From NCBI RefSeq assembly GCF_014203535.1, contig NZ_JACHJI010000015.1:62001-126000 (forward strand): a stretch of DNA of 64,000 nt, given 5' to 3'. A program made the position numbers and the translations under genes. Origin of the DNA: Streptomyces griseomycini (GTDB taxonomy: Bacteria; Actinomycetota; Actinomycetes; Streptomycetales; Streptomycetaceae). Below the pieces are notes generated by a model. The model saw only the letters and a program-made list of their open reading frames with translations. It was not told where the DNA came from and made no database searches. Shown here one piece after another: positions 1 to 9,186 of this stretch (position 1 is its first letter; every line of letters begins with the position of its first letter).

Positions 1-4
1 CGGC

Positions 5-31
5 GAAACAACGAGGGGCCTCCACCGAAAC
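5..31 (+). promoter_or_regulatory. Partial GlnR-type boxes upstream of amtB
   Basis: GAAAC occurs at 5-9 and again at 27-31, exactly 22 bp (two helical turns) apart. GlnR, the actinobacterial nitrogen regulator, binds alternating GTnAC and GAAAC half-sites spaced 11 bp apart, and amtB is a known target in streptomycetes. The intervening half-site (16-20) matches poorly and the window begins too close to see the rest, so this is only a partial site. Confidence 0.45.
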
Positions 32-127
32 CGCGCTGCGCCAGTCTCGTGGCGCATAACCGGCCCACCCCTCAATCCGCTCAAGGCTTCGCCCGCACGG
101 GGCCGTACCAACGACGAGGAGACGCCG

Positions 128-1468
128 ATGGCACCAGCCATCACCCTGGCCGCAGACGCGCCCACGCTGTCCGCCGCCAACACAGGGTTCATGCTCATCT
201 GTTCCGCCCTGGTGATGCTCATGACCCCGGGTCTCGCCTTCTTCTACGGAGGCATGGTCCGCGTCAAGAGCGCCCTGAACATGCTGATGATGAGCTTCAT
301 CAGCCTGGGGATCGTCACCGTCCTGTGGGTGCTGTACGGCTTCTCCATGGCGTTCGGCACCGACTCCGGCAGCATCGTCGGCTGGAACTCCGACTGGGTC
401 GGTCTCGGCGACATCGGCCTCACCGAACTCTGGGACGGCTACACCATCCCGGTCTTCGTCTTCCTGGTCTTCCAGCTGATGTTCGCCGTCCTCACGCCCG
501 CCCTGATCAGCGGCGCCCTCGCGGACCGGGTGAAGTTCACCGCGTGGGCCCTTTTCGTCGCCCTGTGGGCCACCGTCGTCTACTTCCCGGTCGCGCACTG
601 GGTCTGGGGCGCCGGCGGCTGGGCCTTCGAACTGGGCGTCATCGACTTCGCCGGAGGCACGGCCGTCCACATCAACGCCGGCGCAGCGGCCCTCGGCGTG
701 ATCCTGGTCATCGGCAAGCGCATCGGCTTCAAGAAGGACCCGATGCGCCCGCACAGCCTGCCGCTGGTCATGCTCGGCGCGGGGCTCCTGTGGTTCGGCT
801 GGTTCGGCTTCAACGCCGGCTCGTGGCTCGGCAACGACGACGGCGTCGGCGCGCTGATGTTCGTCAACACCCAGGTCGCCACCGGCGCGGCCGTGCTGGG
901 CTGGCTCGCCTACGAGAAGATCCGCCACGGCGCGTTCACCACGCTGGGCGCCGCCTCCGGCGCGGTCTCCGGACTGGTCGCCATCACCCCGGCCGGCGGC
1001 GCGGTCTCCCCGCTCGGCGCGATCGCGGTGGGCGCCGTCGCCGGTGTCCTGTGCGCCATGGCCGTCGGCCTGAAGTACAGGTTCGGCTACGACGACTCCC
1101 TCGACGTCGTCGGCGTCCACCTCGTCGGCGGCATCCTCGGCTCGCTGCTCGTCGGCTTCTTCGCCACCGGCAAGGGCCAGTCCGACGTCGCGGGCCTCTT
1201 CTACGGCGGCGGCCTCGACCAGTTCTGGAAGCAGTGCGCCGGTGTCTTCGGCGTCCTCGCCTACTCCCTGGTCGTCTCCGCGGTCCTCGCCCTCCTCCTC
1301 GACAGGACCGTCGGCATGCGAGTCTCCGAGGACGACGAGGTGGCCGGCATCGACCAGGCCGAGCACGCCGAGACCGCGTACGACTTCAGCGGCGCCGGCG
1401 GCGGCGCGGTCCGCACCGCCGACGCCGCCCCCGTCGCCCCGGCCGAGAGCAAGAAGGTGGACGCATGA
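128..1468 (+). CDS. amtB: Ammonium transporter AmtB
   Basis: This is an Amt/Rh-family ammonium channel of 446 residues with about eleven hydrophobic membrane segments. The twin pore histidines are visible as H181 (in GGTAVHINAG) and H331 (in VHLVGGILG), matching H168 and H318 of E. coli AmtB. A hydrophilic tail of about 50 residues follows the last membrane segment. The ATG at 128 is chosen because GAGGAG lies at 116-121. The stop overlaps the glnK start as ATGA, so the two are translationally coupled. In this family GlnK docks on AmtB to close the channel when nitrogen is plentiful. The amtB-glnK-glnD order is the standard streptomycete nitrogen operon, likely GlnR-controlled. Confidence 0.97.
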   Translation: MAPAITLAADAPTLSAANTGFMLICSALVMLMTPGLAFFYGGMVRVKSALNMLMMSFISLGIVTVLWVLYGFSMAFGTDSGSIVGWNSDWVGLGDIGLTELWDGYTIPVFVFLVFQLMFAVLTPALISGALADRVKFTAWALFVALWATVVYFPVAHWVWGAGGWAFELGVIDFAGGTAVHINAGAAALGVILVIGKRIGFKKDPMRPHSLPLVMLGAGLLWFGWFGFNAGSWLGNDDGVGALMFVNTQVATGAAVLGWLAYEKIRHGAFTTLGAASGAVSGLVAITPAGGAVSPLGAIAVGAVAGVLCAMAVGLKYRFGYDDSLDVVGVHLVGGILGSLLVGFFATGKGQSDVAGLFYGGGLDQFWKQCAGVFGVLAYSLVVSAVLALLLDRTVGMRVSEDDEVAGIDQAEHAETAYDFSGAGGGAVRTADAAPVAPAESKKVDA

Positions 1469-1803
1469 AGCTCATCACCGCAGTCGTGAAGCCGCACCGG
1501 CTCGACGAGATCAAGGAGGCCCTGCAGGCCTTCGGGGTGCACGGTCTCACCGTCACCGAGGCCAGCGGCTACGGCCGCCAGCGCGGCCACACCGAGGTCT
1601 ACCGCGGTGCCGAGTACACCGTCGACCTGGTGCCCAAGATCCGCATCGAGGTGCTGGTGGAGGACGACGACGCCGAACAGCTCATCGACGTCGTCGTCAA
1701 GGCGGCCCGCACCGGCAAGATCGGTGACGGCAAGGTCTGGTCGACCCCGGTCGAGACGGCCGTACGCGTCCGGACCGGCGAGCGCGGCCCGGACGCGCTC
1801 TGA
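1465..1803 (+). CDS. glnK: PII nitrogen signalling protein GlnK
   Basis: This 112-residue PII protein is the normal length for the family. The T-loop carries the modifiable tyrosine Y51 within GHTEVYRGAEY, and the C-terminal half has the GDGKVWSTPVE segment typical of PII trimers. PII senses 2-oxoglutarate and ATP/ADP and controls AmtB. In S. coelicolor the tyrosine is adenylylated by the neighbouring GlnD rather than uridylylated, and the same is expected here. The start overlaps the amtB stop by four bases. A longer frame running in from position 49 is an artefact of the open frame through amtB. Confidence 0.97.
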   Translation: MKLITAVVKPHRLDEIKEALQAFGVHGLTVTEASGYGRQRGHTEVYRGAEYTVDLVPKIRIEVLVEDDDAEQLIDVVVKAARTGKIGDGKVWSTPVETAVRVRTGERGPDAL

Positions 1804-1832
1804 CGGCAGACCGACGGAGAAGGAGTCGCCGG

Positions 1833-4283
1833 GTGACGGGTACGGACATGCACGACGAGGCGAAGGATTCGGGACCCGGCGGCTACGCGGCGGCCCGGCT
1901 GCGCCTCCTCACCGAGGGGGCGCGGTCCGGGCCGCCGCGCCGTACCGCCCTCGCGGACCTCACGGACACCTGGCTCACCGGGCTGTTCGCCGCGGGCACG
2001 CGGGAGCCGCGCGGCGTCTCCCTGGTCGCCGTCGGCGGCTACGGCCGCGCGGAGCTGTCCCCGCGCAGCGACCTCGACCTGCTCCTGCTGCACGACGGCG
2101 GCGATCTCGAGGCGGTCACCGCCCTCGCCGACCGGCTCTGGTACCCCGTCTGGGACCTGGGCCTCGCCCTCGACCACTCCGTCCGCACGCCGACGGAGGC
2201 CCGCAGGACCGCGGGCGAGGACCTCAAGGTCCAGCTCGGGCTGCTCGACGCCCGGCACCTCGCCGGCGACCCCGGCCTGACCGCCTCGCTGCGCACGGCG
2301 GTGCTGGCCGACTGGCGCGACCAGGCGCCGAAACGACTTCCCGAACTCAGGGAACTGTGCGCCGAGCGCGCCGAACGCCAGGGCGAGCTGCAGTACCTCC
2401 TGGAGCCCGACCTCAAGGAGGCGCGCGGCGGACTGCGCGACGCCACCGCGCTGCGCGCCGTCGCCGCGTCCTGGCTCGCCGACGCCCCGCGCGAGGGCCT
2501 GGCCGAGGCCCGCCGCCGGCTCCTCGACGTACGGGACGCGCTGCACCTGGCGACAGGCCGCGCGACCGACCGGCTCGCGCTCCAGGAACAGGACCAGGTG
2601 GCGTCCCAACTGGGGCTGCTCGACGCCGACGCGCTGCTGCGGCGGGTGTACGAGGCGGCCCGCGTCATCGCGTACGCCGGTGACGTCACCTGGCGCGAGG
2701 TGGGGCGCGTACTGCGCTCCCGGGCCGCGCGGCCGAGGCTGCGCGCCCTGCTGGGCGGGGGGAGGCCCACCGCCGAACGCTCCCCGCTGGCCGAGGGGGT
2801 CGTGGAGCAGGAGGGCGAGGTGGTGCTCGCGCGCACCGCGCGCCCCGAACGCGATCCCGTGCTTCCCTTGCGTGCCGCGGCCGCCGCCGCGCAGGCCGGG
2901 CTCCCGCTCTCCCCGCACGCCGTACGGCGCATGGCGGCCGTGGCGCGCCCGCTGCCCACGCCCTGGCCCGCCGAGGCCCGCGAACAGCTCGTGACCCTGC
3001 TGGGCTCCGGCCGCCCCACCGTCGAGGTCTGGGAGGCGCTGGAGGCCGAGGGTCTGGTCACCCTCCTGCTGCCGGACTGGGAGCGGGTGCGCTGCCGGCC
3101 GCAGCGCAACGCTGTGCACCGGTGGACCGTCGACCGGCACCTCGTCGAGACCGTCGTGCGCGCCTCCGCGCTCGCCCGCCGGGTCGGCCGTCCCGACCTG
3201 CTGCTGGTCGCCGCACTGCTGCACGACATCGGCAAGGGCTGGCCCGGCGACCACTCGGTGGCCGGCGAGGTCATCGCCAGGGACGTGGCCGCCCGCATCG
3301 GCTTCGACCACCACGACGTCACGGTGATCGCCGCCCTCGTGCGCCACCACCTGCTGCTCGTGGAGACCGCCACCCGGCGCGACCTGGACGACCCGGCGAC
3401 CGTGCGCGCGGTCGCCGGGGCCGTCGGCACCCAGGGCACCCTGGAACTGCTGCACGCCCTGACCGAGGCCGACGCGCTCGCCACCGGTCCCGCCGCCTGG
3501 TCGTCCTGGCGTGCCTCGCTGGTGGCCGACCTGGTGAAACGGGTCTCGGCGGTGCTGACCGGGAGCCCGTCGGAAGACCCCGGGGCCGCCGTGCCCACCA
3601 CCGAGCAGGAGCGCCTCGCGCTCGAGGCGGTCGCCACGGGCGGTCCGGTGCTGGCGCTGCGGGCGCGGACCGAGCCGCCCGCCGAGCCGCAGGAGTCCTC
3701 CGGCGACCCGGAGCCGCTGGGTGTGGAACTGCTCGTCGCCGTCCCCGACCAGCCGGGCGTGCTGCCCGCGGTGGCGGGCGTGCTCGCCCTGCACCGGCTG
3801 ACCGTACGGACCGCGGAGCTGCGGGCGGTGGACCTCCCGGACGGCGTCGACGCCACCGTGCTGCTGCTGGACTGGCGCGTCGCCGCCCAGTACGGCTCCC
3901 TGCCCCAGGCCGCCCGGCTGCGCGCGGACCTCGTCCGCGCCCTGGACGGCACCCTGGACGTCGCCGGCCGCCTCGCCGAGCGGGACGCCGCCCAGCCCCG
4001 GCGCAGGGGCGTGGCCGCACCGCCGCCGCGGGTCACGGTCGCCTCGGCCGCGTCACGCCTGGCCACGGTCATCGAGGTCCGCGCCCAGGACGCCCCGGGC
4101 CTGCTGTTCCGCATCGGCCGGGCCCTGGAGGGCGCGGGTGTCCGGGTGCGGAGCGCGCACGTGAGCACGTTGGGCGCGAACGCCGTCGACGCCTTCTACG
4201 TGACGCGAGCGCAGGGTGCGCCGTTGCCGGGTGAGGAGGCGGTGACCGTGGCACGGAAGCTGGAGGAGGCCCTGCGGACGTGA
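1833..4283 (+). CDS. glnD: PII nucleotidyltransferase/deadenylylase GlnD
   Basis: This 816-residue bifunctional enzyme modifies and demodifies GlnK according to nitrogen state. The nucleotidyltransferase motif GGYGRAELSPRSDLDLL lies at 68-84. The HD hydrolase motif LLHDIGKG includes H464-D465. Two ACT domains follow, starting near residues 631 and 743 (the second near VIEVRAQDAPGLLFRIG), and would bind glutamine. The GTG start at 1833 is preceded by GGAGAAGGAG at 1816-1825. It lies 29 bases after glnK and probably belongs to the same transcript. It is somewhat shorter than enterobacterial GlnD (about 890 residues), as usual for actinobacteria. Confidence 0.95.
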   Translation: MTGTDMHDEAKDSGPGGYAAARLRLLTEGARSGPPRRTALADLTDTWLTGLFAAGTREPRGVSLVAVGGYGRAELSPRSDLDLLLLHDGGDLEAVTALADRLWYPVWDLGLALDHSVRTPTEARRTAGEDLKVQLGLLDARHLAGDPGLTASLRTAVLADWRDQAPKRLPELRELCAERAERQGELQYLLEPDLKEARGGLRDATALRAVAASWLADAPREGLAEARRRLLDVRDALHLATGRATDRLALQEQDQVASQLGLLDADALLRRVYEAARVIAYAGDVTWREVGRVLRSRAARPRLRALLGGGRPTAERSPLAEGVVEQEGEVVLARTARPERDPVLPLRAAAAAAQAGLPLSPHAVRRMAAVARPLPTPWPAEAREQLVTLLGSGRPTVEVWEALEAEGLVTLLLPDWERVRCRPQRNAVHRWTVDRHLVETVVRASALARRVGRPDLLLVAALLHDIGKGWPGDHSVAGEVIARDVAARIGFDHHDVTVIAALVRHHLLLVETATRRDLDDPATVRAVAGAVGTQGTLELLHALTEADALATGPAAWSSWRASLVADLVKRVSAVLTGSPSEDPGAAVPTTEQERLALEAVATGGPVLALRARTEPPAEPQESSGDPEPLGVELLVAVPDQPGVLPAVAGVLALHRLTVRTAELRAVDLPDGVDATVLLLDWRVAAQYGSLPQAARLRADLVRALDGTLDVAGRLAERDAAQPRRRGVAAPPPRVTVASAASRLATVIEVRAQDAPGLLFRIGRALEGAGVRVRSAHVSTLGANAVDAFYVTRAQGAPLPGEEAVTVARKLEEALRT

Positions 4284-4440
4284 CCTTCCGGTCGTGCCGC
4301 GGGTCCACCGGACGTGCTCCCCGCCGACGCGGGGACCCGCCCCCGTCCCCTGACCGCAGTGGGCGGGGGCGATTTGCCTGTCGGGCCGGATACCCTGGAG
4401 GGCGACCCACCCCACCGCCGACGCGAGGACCTACGCCGCC

Positions 4441-5991
4441 GTGTTCGATACTCTCTCCGATCGTCTGTCAGCCACCTTCAAATCCCTCCGGGGCAAGGGC
4501 AGGCTGTCCGAAGCGGACATCGACGCCACGGCGCGTGAGATCCGCATCGCCCTCCTTGAAGCGGACGTGGCTCTTCCGGTCGTCCGTGCGTTCATCAAGA
4601 ACGTCAAGGAGCGTGCCCTCGGTGCCGAGGTCTCCAAGGCGCTGAACCCCGCCCAGCAGGTCCTCAAGATCGTCAACGAGGAACTGGTCACCATCCTCGG
4701 CGGCGAGACCCGGCGGCTGCGCTTCGCCAAGCAGCCCCCCACCGTGATCATGCTCGCCGGTCTGCAGGGTGCCGGCAAGACCACCCTCGCGGGCAAGCTC
4801 GGCCGCTGGCTGAAGGAGCAGGGCCACTCGCCGGTGCTGGTCGCCGCCGACCTCCAGCGCCCCAACGCCGTCAACCAGCTCAGCGTCGTCGCCGAGCGCG
4901 CGGGCGTCGCCGTCTACGCGCCCGAGCCGGGCAACGGCGTGGGCGACCCGGTGAAGGTCGCCAAGGACTCCATCGAGTTCGCGAAGACCAAGGTCCACGA
5001 CATCGTGATCGTGGACACCGCCGGCCGCCTGGGCATCGACCAGGAGATGATGCAGCAGGCCGCGGACATCCGGGACGCGGTCTCGCCGGACGAGATCCTG
5101 TTCGTCGTCGACGCCATGATCGGCCAGGACGCCGTCAACACCGCCGAGGCCTTCCGGGACGGCGTCGGCTTCGACGGCGTGGTGCTCTCCAAGCTCGACG
5201 GCGACGCGCGCGGTGGCGCCGCGCTGTCGATCCGCCAGGTCACCGGCAAGCCGATCATGTTCGCGTCGAACGGCGAGAAGCTCGACGACTTCGACGCCTT
5301 CCACCCGGACCGGATGGCCTCCCGCATCCTCGACATGGGTGACCTGCTCACCCTGATCGAGCAGGCGGAGAAGACGTTCAGCCAGGAAGAGGCCGAGAAG
5401 ATGGCCTCCAAACTGGCGTCCAAGAAGGGCCAGGACTTCACCCTGGACGACTTCCTGGCCCAGATGGAGCAGGTCCGGAAGATGGGCAGCATCAGCAAGC
5501 TGCTCGGCATGCTCCCGGGCATGGGCCAGATCAAGGACCAGATCAACAACCTCGACGAGCGGGACGTCGACCGCACCGCCGCGATCATCAAGTCGATGAC
5601 CCCGGCCGAGCGCCAGGACCCGACGATCATCAACGGCTCGCGCCGCGCCCGTATCGCCAAGGGTTCCGGCGTCGAGGTCAGCGCGGTGAAGAACCTGGTC
5701 GAGCGGTTCTTCGAGGCGCGCAAGATGATGTCCCGCATGGCCCAGGGCGGCGGCATGCCGGGGATGCCCGGGATGCCGGGCATGGGCGGCGGCCCCGGCC
5801 GGCAGAAGAAGAAGCAGAAGCAGGCCAAGGGCAAGCAGCGCTCCGGCAACCCGATGAAGCGCAAGCAGCAGGAGCAGGAGGCCGCCGCGCGCCGCGCCGC
5901 CGCCGCGGAGGGCGGCAACGCCTTCGGACTGCCGCAGCAGGGCGGCAAGGACTTCGAGCTCCCCGAGGAGTTCAAGAAGTTCATGGGCTGA
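4441..5991 (+). CDS. ffh: Signal recognition particle protein Ffh
   Basis: This SRP54-family GTPase of 516 residues targets nascent membrane and secreted proteins to FtsY and SecYEG. An N-terminal helical bundle precedes the G domain: P-loop GLQGAGKTT near 107-115, DTAGR starting at D192, and SKLDGD near 250-255. The C-terminal M domain is rich in methionine and glycine (repeats of MPGMPG) and ends in a lysine/glutamine-rich tail. The GTG at 4441 has a GAGGA sequence about 10 bases upstream. The gene is monocistronic: it is followed at once by a very strong hairpin terminator. Confidence 0.97.
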   Translation: MFDTLSDRLSATFKSLRGKGRLSEADIDATAREIRIALLEADVALPVVRAFIKNVKERALGAEVSKALNPAQQVLKIVNEELVTILGGETRRLRFAKQPPTVIMLAGLQGAGKTTLAGKLGRWLKEQGHSPVLVAADLQRPNAVNQLSVVAERAGVAVYAPEPGNGVGDPVKVAKDSIEFAKTKVHDIVIVDTAGRLGIDQEMMQQAADIRDAVSPDEILFVVDAMIGQDAVNTAEAFRDGVGFDGVVLSKLDGDARGGAALSIRQVTGKPIMFASNGEKLDDFDAFHPDRMASRILDMGDLLTLIEQAEKTFSQEEAEKMASKLASKKGQDFTLDDFLAQMEQVRKMGSISKLLGMLPGMGQIKDQINNLDERDVDRTAAIIKSMTPAERQDPTIINGSRRARIAKGSGVEVSAVKNLVERFFEARKMMSRMAQGGGMPGMPGMPGMGGGPGRQKKKQKQAKGKQRSGNPMKRKQQEQEAAARRAAAAEGGNAFGLPQQGGKDFELPEEFKKFMG

Positions 5992-5999
5992 CGCCCGCG

Positions 6000-6057
6000 C
6001 CGGACACGCCACCGGGGCGCCCCCCGCACAAGGGGGGCGCCCCGGTGGCGTGTCCGG
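6000..6057 (+). terminator. Perfect 26-bp inverted repeat after ffh
   Basis: Left arm 6000-6025 and right arm 6032-6057 are exact reverse complements over 26 bases with a six-base loop. It lies nine bases after the ffh stop. There is no T-run, as is common in streptomycete terminators. It also faces the 3' end of the converging methyltransferase gene and may act in both directions. Confidence 0.9.
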
Positions 6058-6108
6058 GGGTGTCCGGCAGGCCCGGACTCCGGTGGCGTCAGTGCGCCGG
6101 CGCCGGCC

Positions 6109-6963
6109 TCACGGCGTCCGCGCGATCAGGTACCGGAACACGTTCGGCATCCACACGGTGCCGTCCTGCCGCTGGTACGGATGGAGCGCCTCCGCCAACT
6201 CCTTGTCCACCTGCGCCCGGTCCGTGGCGGTGATCGCCGGGTCGAACAGCCCCGTCGACAGCAGGCCCCGGACCGCGCTGTCCACGTCGGCGTAGCCGAA
6301 GGGGCACGCCACCCGCCCGGAGCCGTCCGGCCTCAGGCCCGCCCGCTGGGCGACCCGCTCCAGGTCGTCGCGGTGCGCGGGGCGCCAGGCGCCCGCGGCG
6401 CGCAGCGGCTCCGCCAGCTTGGTGGCCACCCGGAGCACGGACGCCGTGGTGCACCGCTCCGGCGGCCCCCAGCCGGCCAGCACCACGGCCGCTCCGCGCT
6501 CGGCGAGCGGTGTCGCCTCGGCGAGCAGCTCACCCAGCCCTTCCGCGTCCCCCGCGAGGCAGCCGATCGGCTCGAAGGCGGTCAGCACGGTGTACGGGGG
6601 TGCGTCCGCGCGGGCCGTGTCCGCGGGGGAGCCGTCCACGATCCGGGTGTCCGTACGCGCGCACGTGTCCCGCCCGTCGGGCAGCAGCCGCTCCCGCGCG
6701 AGGGCCAGCCGGTCGGCGGAGGTGTCGACACCGGTGATCGTGGCGCCGCGCGAGGCCGCCATCAGCAGGGCCAGCCCGGAGCCGCAGCCGAGGCCGAGCA
6801 GTCGCGTCGCGGGACCCACGTCCAGTCGCTCGTAGACGGCCTCGAAGAGCGGTACGAGCATCCGCTCCTGTATCTCGGACCAGTCACGCGCGCGTGCACG
6901 CAGGTCCACGCGGGGGGCGGCCCCCGCGTGAGGCAGGTGCTGCCGCACGAGCGTAGGTGTCAT
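6109..6963 (-). CDS. SAM-dependent methyltransferase, class I
   Basis: This 284-residue protein has a Rossmann methyltransferase core: motif I LGLGCGSG at 56-63 and the acidic GVD at 78-80. The rest of the fold is recognisable (for example EPIGCLAGD and VVLAGWGPPE), but the substrate cannot be told. Between the N-terminal region and motif I is RDWSEIQERMLVPLFEAVY, typical of small-molecule C- or O-methyltransferases in actinobacteria. The ATG at 6963 is preferred; a TTG at 6978 would add five residues, and neither has a clear ribosome site. It converges on ffh and is divergent from the SprT-like gene. Confidence 0.85.
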   Translation of the reverse strand: MTPTLVRQHLPHAGAAPRVDLRARARDWSEIQERMLVPLFEAVYERLDVGPATRLLGLGCGSGLALLMAASRGATITGVDTSADRLALARERLLPDGRDTCARTDTRIVDGSPADTARADAPPYTVLTAFEPIGCLAGDAEGLGELLAEATPLAERGAAVVLAGWGPPERCTTASVLRVATKLAEPLRAAGAWRPAHRDDLERVAQRAGLRPDGSGRVACPFGYADVDSAVRGLLSTGLFDPAITATDRAQVDKELAEALHPYQRQDGTVWMPNVFRYLIARTP

Positions 6964-7497
6964 AGGTAAGCGCCCCAATCAGCCGAGAGTTGCCGCAGTG
7001 CCCGATTCCCTGGCCCCCGTGCAGTGCGCTCGCACTTCCCCCGTATGCCAGGAAACTGCGCCCTCGACGTGTCGTCCAGTGGAAGGGGGCGGCGGTTTGG
7101 TAGTTGCTCGTGCCAGTGGCAAGAATTCACATTCCGGTAATCCGGGAACGTAGGATCGCGGCATATGCCGGGGCGGGCCGGTGTCGGACGCCGGTGGCGT
7201 GCCCGGTAACGTCGCCGTCGAGGCGCCTGCCGACCGGGGTGAGGCCTTCCGCCGCGAGAGCGGCCGAAACGCCTCTTGCGCATCCGTCGATCCCACGTGC
7301 ACCGGCGCGGGGACACCGCGTACGCGCCGGTCCGTACGTCGTCCTACGCACCACCTTGGGATGAGCTGCGTGACTTCTCCGCAGATCAGCGCACGCGCCC
7401 TCGTCGGGACGCATCAGCGGCAACTGACGGGTACGTGCAAATTATTTGGGATGGCCCGGAATCGGAACACAGAGCCCCCCAGGCTCGTTGCCATTAC
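6964..7497. other. Gene-free divergent intergenic region (534 bp)
   Basis: This gap between the methyltransferase start and the SprT-like start must hold promoters for both genes. I see no convincing -35/-10 pair, tRNA or repeat. The only unusually AT-rich patch is around 7437-7453. Frames open across it lack streptomycete third-position GC bias and are not called. Confidence 0.5.
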
Positions 7498-8097
7498 GTG
7501 AGCACGACACAGACACCACCTGTTCTCGCCGCAGAGCTGGCACAGGCGTGGGCCGACATCCAGCGGCACCACCCCGAGCTGCCCGATCTTGCCGCGCCCG
7601 AGTCCCTGATCGGGGAGTCGTCGTCCGCGTGCGGTCACGAACTCTCCTTCGAACGACTGCTGCACGAGGCAGTCCACGGCGTCGCCGCCGCGCGCGGCGT
7701 GCGCGACACATCCCGTGCCGGCCGCTACCACAACCGCAGGTTCCTCGCCATCGCCGAGGAGCTGGGCCTGGACCACCCCGAGGAACCGCACCCCAGCAGC
7801 GGCTTCTCGCTGGTCACCCTCACTCCCGAGGCGAAGCGCCGTTACCGCCCGACCATCGAACGTCTCCAGCGCGCCCTGAAGGCGCACTCCGCCGCGACCG
7901 CGGGCGACACCGCCCGCAGCTTCCGCGGCCCGGCCGCTCGGCACGGCTCCTCCGGTGGCGGCGTCCGGGTCAAGGCCGTCTGCGACTGCGGCCGCAACGT
8001 CCGCGTCGTCCCGTCGGTCCTGGCCCAGGCCCCCATCGTCTGCGGCGGCTGCGGCAAGCCCTTCCGCATCCCGGAGGCCGTGGGAGCGGCGAGCTGA
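7498..8097 (+). CDS. SprT-like zinc metallopeptidase-domain protein
   Basis: This 199-residue protein has the zinc-protease motif HEAVH at 56-60, with a further histidine at 78 (RYHNRRF). A C-terminal zinc ribbon has cysteines C162, C164, C182 and C185. This arrangement resembles the SprT/Spartan family, whose eukaryotic members cut DNA-protein crosslinks; the bacterial role is not established. The GTG at 7498 gives a plausible N-terminus, but no ribosome site is visible and the frame stays open upstream to 7276, so the start is uncertain. It lies alone, ahead of rpsP. Confidence 0.75.
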   Translation: MSTTQTPPVLAAELAQAWADIQRHHPELPDLAAPESLIGESSSACGHELSFERLLHEAVHGVAAARGVRDTSRAGRYHNRRFLAIAEELGLDHPEEPHPSSGFSLVTLTPEAKRRYRPTIERLQRALKAHSAATAGDTARSFRGPAARHGSSGGGVRVKAVCDCGRNVRVVPSVLAQAPIVCGGCGKPFRIPEAVGAAS

Positions 8098-8441
8098 CCG
8101 TCTCCGGCATCTCGTGGGTGCCGGGGCGGGGGTGCTGAAGGGGGTGCCGCCGACGGGGAACGGAGCCGGGAGTCCGCGGGGGCGGGCGGCACCCGCGGCG
8201 CAGGGCCGCGCATCCGGCGTACGGGCAGCGGGACGCCGGGTGCGTTTGAGCCGTGCCCGCTCCCTGAGCCCCCGGGCCGAAGCGGCCCGCAGGGTGTGGC
8301 ACAATGGCTAGCTGTACTCGACAGCCGCACAGGACCCCTCTCTCCTCCGGCTGACGCGTCCATCGGGCACTCGGGTACCGCAACCCCACGCGGCTTCGCT
8401 CGCCGTGCCCAACCACGTCAAATCCAGGAGAACCCACTCCC

Positions 8442-8861
8442 GTGGCAGTCAAGATCAAGCTGAAGCGTCTGGGCAAGATCCGTTCGCCTCACTACCGCAT
8501 CGTCGTCGCCGACTCCCGTACCCGCCGTGACGGCCGGGCCATCGAGGAGATCGGCAAGTACCACCCGACGTACAACCCGTCGGTGATGGAGGTCGACAGC
8601 GAGCGTGTGGCGTACTGGCTCGGTGTCGGCGCCCAGCCGACCGAGCCCGTGCTCGCCATCCTGAAGAAGACCGGCGACTGGCAGAAGTTCAAGGGCGAGC
8701 CCGCCCCGGCCCCGCTGCTGCAGCAGGCCGAGAAGCCGGCCCGCCCGTCGTTCGAGGCGCTCGGCGGCGAGGACGAGGGCAAGGGTGAGGCGATCACCCA
8801 GAAGAAGAAGGCTGAGAAGAAGGACGAGGCCGCCGCTGAGTCCGCGTCGACCGAGGCCTGA
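8442..8861 (+). CDS. rpsP: 30S ribosomal protein S16
   Basis: S16 is a primary-binding protein of the small subunit. The first 80 residues are canonical (KIKLKRLGKIRSPHYRIVV, then TGDWQKFKG). A charged alanine/lysine/glutamate tail extends it to 139 residues, as in other actinobacteria and longer than E. coli S16 (82). The GTG start has AGGAG at 8426-8430. It heads the rpsP-khpA-rimM-trmD-rplS cluster, which joins ribosome assembly with tRNA/rRNA maturation. The 340-bp leader upstream probably contains the promoter, but I could not fix it. Confidence 0.97.
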   Translation: MAVKIKLKRLGKIRSPHYRIVVADSRTRRDGRAIEEIGKYHPTYNPSVMEVDSERVAYWLGVGAQPTEPVLAILKKTGDWQKFKGEPAPAPLLQQAEKPARPSFEALGGEDEGKGEAITQKKKAEKKDEAAAESASTEA

Positions 8862-8863
8862 GC

Positions 8864-9103
8864 ATGCTCGAGGAGGCTCTCGAGCACCTCGTGAAGGGCA
8901 TCGTCGACAACCCTGACGATGTGCAGGTGGCCTCGCGCAACCTGCGCCGCGGGCGTGTGCTCGAGGTCCGGGTCCACCCGGACGACCTCGGCAAGGTGAT
9001 CGGTCGCAACGGCCGCACCGCGCGCGCTCTGCGCACCGTCGTGGGCGCCATCGGCGGCCGCGGTGTCCGTGTCGACCTCGTCGACGTGGACCACGTCCGC
9101 TGA
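8864..9103 (+). CDS. khpA: KH-domain RNA-binding protein KhpA
   Basis: This 79-residue single type II KH domain has the GxxG loop in GKVIGRNGRTARALR. KhpA, often with KhpB, binds RNA and influences cell division and small-RNA biology in Gram-positive bacteria. The start lies two bases after the rpsP stop, so it is translationally linked to S16. A strong hairpin follows and separates it from rimM. Confidence 0.93.
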   Translation: MLEEALEHLVKGIVDNPDDVQVASRNLRRGRVLEVRVHPDDLGKVIGRNGRTARALRTVVGAIGGRGVRVDLVDVDHVR

Positions 9104-9121
9104 CGCTTATCGCAACCGGCT

Positions 9122-9158
9122 CGGGCCGGGGAAGGCCGTGAGGGCCGTCCCCGGCCCG
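9122..9158 (+). terminator. Hairpin between khpA and rimM
   Basis: The arms at 9122-9132 and 9148-9158 pair perfectly over 11 bases, and an inner GGCC/GGCC (9134-9137, 9143-9146) extends the stem. It sits inside the ribosomal cluster, so it may attenuate or stabilise the rpsP-khpA message rather than terminate fully. Confidence 0.7.
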
Positions 9159-9186
9159 TAGTCGTAGATCAGGAGAAACAAGCACC

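Noticed and set aside
49..1803. Long open frame spanning amtB and glnK
   Set aside because: It is the third frame of amtB fused by chance to the true glnK frame; arginine-rich translation before 1465 is typical of shadow frames in GC-rich DNA.
1599..3794. 731-codon minus-strand frame opposite glnD
   Set aside because: Antisense shadow: glnD on the plus strand has all expected domains, and the antisense product is low-complexity.
4338..4371. CGCCCCC-N20-GGGGGCG as a glnD terminator
   Set aside because: Only seven base pairs with a 20-base loop; too weak to list as a feature.
8295..8320. CACAAT/TAGCTG as an rpsP promoter
   Set aside because: No matching -35 at acceptable spacing, so the start site is left open.
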